From Setaria digitata (taxonomy: Eukaryota > Nematoda > Chromadorea > Rhabditida > Setariidae): a DNA stretch of 64,000 nt. Both the position numbers and the translations under genes were made by a program. Shown one piece after another: positions 62,044 through 64,000 of the stretch (its first letter is position 1; every line of letters begins with the position of its first letter). A model generated the notes under the pieces. That model was not told where the DNA came from. It ran no database searches and saw only the letters and a program-made list of their open reading frames with translations. The stretch covers positions 7,933-71,932 of the forward strand of contig RCAB01000315.1 of NCBI GenBank assembly GCA_003640385.1, written 5' to 3'.

Positions 62044-63284
62044 CTATTCATCACGTGATGAAGTTCTGATGGATCTTGCTGGCGTATCGTGAATCTCCAT
62101 GTTTCGATATTTGAGCCGAGAATCATGAAAGCTCAGATAGCTGTAACCTCGTGATAGCAGGATCAAGCTCATACCAGCTCCAATTAATGATTTCATCCAG
62201 ACTCTGAGCCTGAAATGATGCGAATTACAAGATTACATCATCAAAATTCCTATTCCTTAGTTTAGTTCAATATTTACCTAACCCTAGACGCCTGTAAACG
62301 GCTGATTATCAGTGGTTAACAGAAATGATGAAATTACTATTCAACATTTAATAATTTAGCTAGCACATCCAACTGTGCTTAACAGTAACGTCCCATAATC
62401 TTGTTAAATTACTTCGCATTAATTTTAAATGGCTATTATTAGGTGAAGAACGGTGAATTCAACTTTACATTAGGAAATGTAGCATGTGATGGCATAAAGA
62501 TTTTAGATTCAAGACAGAAATATGAAGAATACAAAATTTACGAAGTAAAAAAGGCATGTCTTACGAGTTTGGCAACATGTCTTTAAGAAAGATAACAGCA
62601 AAAAGTGATCCATATGTAAACATGACAGCTGCAAACACGCTATATTCAACGCGTTTCCATCGACTCAAGCGGTTCATGTGAGGTCGGAAGTAGACTGCAA
62701 AACCAGGACCAAGTGTAGCCGTACAAAGTATTGAAAATTCGGCGGCCAAATCATGAACTCCAAAAAATCTTAAATGAGAAACAATCTTAATTATGCATAT
62801 GGATAGCAGCGCTAAGAATGCTGTCTACTGTAAAAGATAGTTTTTGCAGTACTATTCTAGTGGGAAATATGAAAATATATACATATTGAGAAAGCTACAG
62901 CAGAAGAGGAAATGCAAAACATCACTCTTTAATCATCATAAAAAGTTCATAGGAAATGTAAATTGCTATTTGAACAACTATAAAAATTCAAATAAGCCTG
63001 CATGTTTCAACAAAAGCTTGCTTTTTTTCTTAAATACTAAAAATGTTGTCTGCTTAACGCAAAAATAATACGGCAGTTAATTATTCTTGAATCACGTTAT
63101 TGTGACAAAACAAAAAAGAAAGAAAAAACCTGGAAAGTAAATCTGGTGAAAGGATATGAATGGAGTAGAGCGAGTGACTCAATGCTCCAACCATTGGTAT
63201 GTAATGTGCAAAAGTTGTTCGAGTCGTTAACCGTGGAAATACGGAACGTCTCCATTCAGCTATTCGTTGATGAATGTCTAGCAT
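62044..63284 (-). CDS. Four-helix membrane protein, family not recognised
   Basis: Three exons, 63130-63284, 62565-62768 and 62044-62209, are in frame and give 174 aa. Four hydrophobic segments are visible: around FAHYIPMVGALSHSLYSI, FSILCTATLGPGFAVYF, YSVFAAVMFTYGSLFAVIFL and LIGAGMSLILLSRGYSYL. Short basic loops separate them and the tail is polar and Arg/Ser-rich. The start follows GTTGCAG by two bases, so trans-splicing may define the 5' end. A splice from an upstream exon is also possible, because the acceptor allows a phase-1 join. The general look is of a small DRAM/Frag1-like protein, but I could not match a family motif. The upstream gene on the same strand ends about 550 bases away, so the pair could share a transcript. 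Confidence 0.7.
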
Positions 63285-63834
63285 TTCTGCAACGACAAAT
63301 TAGTTAATAATTACTTAAATTTCAAAGCCAGATACATTTCAGAGAAATCGACCTGAATTTTAAATAAATGATTTCTTCTTTATAAAAAGCGGAAATTCAG
63401 CCCAATTGATATATTTTTTTTCCTTGCAAGAAGGAGGCAAATAATTAATTTAAATCCGCTGATATATCTTCTTCATTAGATCAAGAAAAACAATTGGTAA
63501 AATTTAAACAGAAGTTCAACAGATATTTTTTTTCAGACACAAAATGGGTGACGAACTAAGTCTTGCAAGTGAGAAAAAAAAGAACAGAAAAAGTAAGAAT
63601 TAAATTTAGAATTTGATTAGACAAATTTCTTTTTGAGTCAAAAGGAAATGCAGCAGGATAAATTCCATGAAGTAAATTCTAATCTAAAACCTTAAATTTA
63701 TGATTCAATTCGGATTTTAGTTTCGAATATTTCTTTTTGCGCGAAAAACGAATAAGCATTAACGATTTAACCAGAATTTAAACACACAAAGAGAGGAGAA
63801 AAAAACTAAAATTGGAAGTAGAAATTTACATTTG
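63285..63834. other. Short spacer between two minus-strand genes
   Basis: About 550 bases separate the stop of the edge gene from the start of the four-helix gene. The spacer is A/T-rich with poly-A/T stretches and no exon. Same-strand neighbours at this distance would be compatible with, but do not prove, a nematode operon. Confidence 0.4.
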
Positions 63835-64000
63835 CTATTCAGAGGCAAGCTCCATTCCCGTAACATACATCACGTGACCTAAAACACCACACGTCAAAGG
63901 TAACATGACGCGATCAAAACAGTTCGGTAGATCGTTCATCAGCAATTGTGGAACGATATGAAACGTTAAATTTTGACGTGGAATAAAAAGTTTCTTAAGG
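63835..64000 (-). CDS. 3' end of an unidentified gene, cut by the window edge
   Basis: An open minus-strand frame runs in from the right edge for 54 codons to a TAG at 63835-63837. It reads like protein, with blocks such as LLMNDLPNCFDRVMLPLTCG and GHVMYVTGMELASE, and it is not low complexity. There is no start in view and no family is recognised. A consensus-like donor (GTATGT) lies inside it at about 63869, so the last exon could instead be spliced there. Confidence 0.45.
   Translation of the reverse strand, partial: LKKLFIPRQNLTFHIVPQLLMNDLPNCFDRVMLPLTCGVLGHVMYVTGMELASE

Overview
The window is nuclear DNA from a nematode, most likely a parasitic (filarial/spirurid-type) species. Genes are split into many short exons by GT-AG introns with TTTCAG-like acceptors. 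Several start codons lie just downstream of an acceptor-like sequence with no coding exon in front, as expected for spliced-leader trans-splicing. The DNA is A+T-rich with many micro- and minisatellites, and the best-preserved proteins match conserved metazoan families. The species assignment is inference. I saw no prokaryotic genes, IS elements, CRISPR arrays, tRNA or rRNA.

Layout, left to right. (1) 2.8-4.1 kb, +: a short TOX-family HMG-box protein. (2) 4.5-5.2 kb, -: an unrecognised three-exon gene, head-to-head with (3) 5.5-7.1 kb, +: a small single-pass membrane protein whose 5' end is unresolved. (4) 8.7-21.0 kb, -: a complete 34-exon BIG/Sec7 Arf exchange factor (agef-1 orthologue), about 1657 aa. 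(5) 21-28.8 kb: a long low-complexity region rich in trinucleotide repeats. (6) 28.8-33.0 kb, +: a secreted protein with one LDL-receptor class A module after a polybasic stretch. (7) 35.8-45.1 kb, +: a complete 19-exon RBBP6 orthologue (DWNN, zinc knuckle, RING, polyQ, RS and charged tail; about 1371 aa). (8) 46.2-49.1 kb, -, convergent with it: a probable FLYWCH-like zinc-finger protein whose first splice junction is one base out of frame. (9) 51.9-56.8 kb, +: the mitochondrial ABCB7/Atm1 transporter (abtm-1), 14 exons, 704 aa. (10) 58.8-60.0 kb, +: a TMEM50 orthologue, 158 aa. (11) 62.0-63.3 kb, -: a four-helix membrane protein I do not recognise. (12) 63.8 kb to the edge, -: the 3' end of another gene.

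Exon coordinates were worked out by hand. For genes 1, 4, 6, 7, 9, 10 and 11 every junction keeps the reading frame and the total is a whole number of codons. The genes do not form a pathway; they are mostly housekeeping (trafficking, mRNA 3'-end/ubiquitin, Fe-S export) plus a few lineage-variable secreted or membrane proteins.

Two single-N positions (5994 and 20889) are each flanked by near-identical direct copies of about 90-100 bp. They look like unmerged contig overlaps and should be treated as assembly artefacts. No obviously new multi-gene system is visible; the most notable items are the one-base frame conflict in the zinc-finger gene, the GC-AG intron and a Sec7-like coding stretch inside agef-1 introns, a perfect 13-bp hairpin between convergent genes, and the polybasic/LDLa secreted protein.
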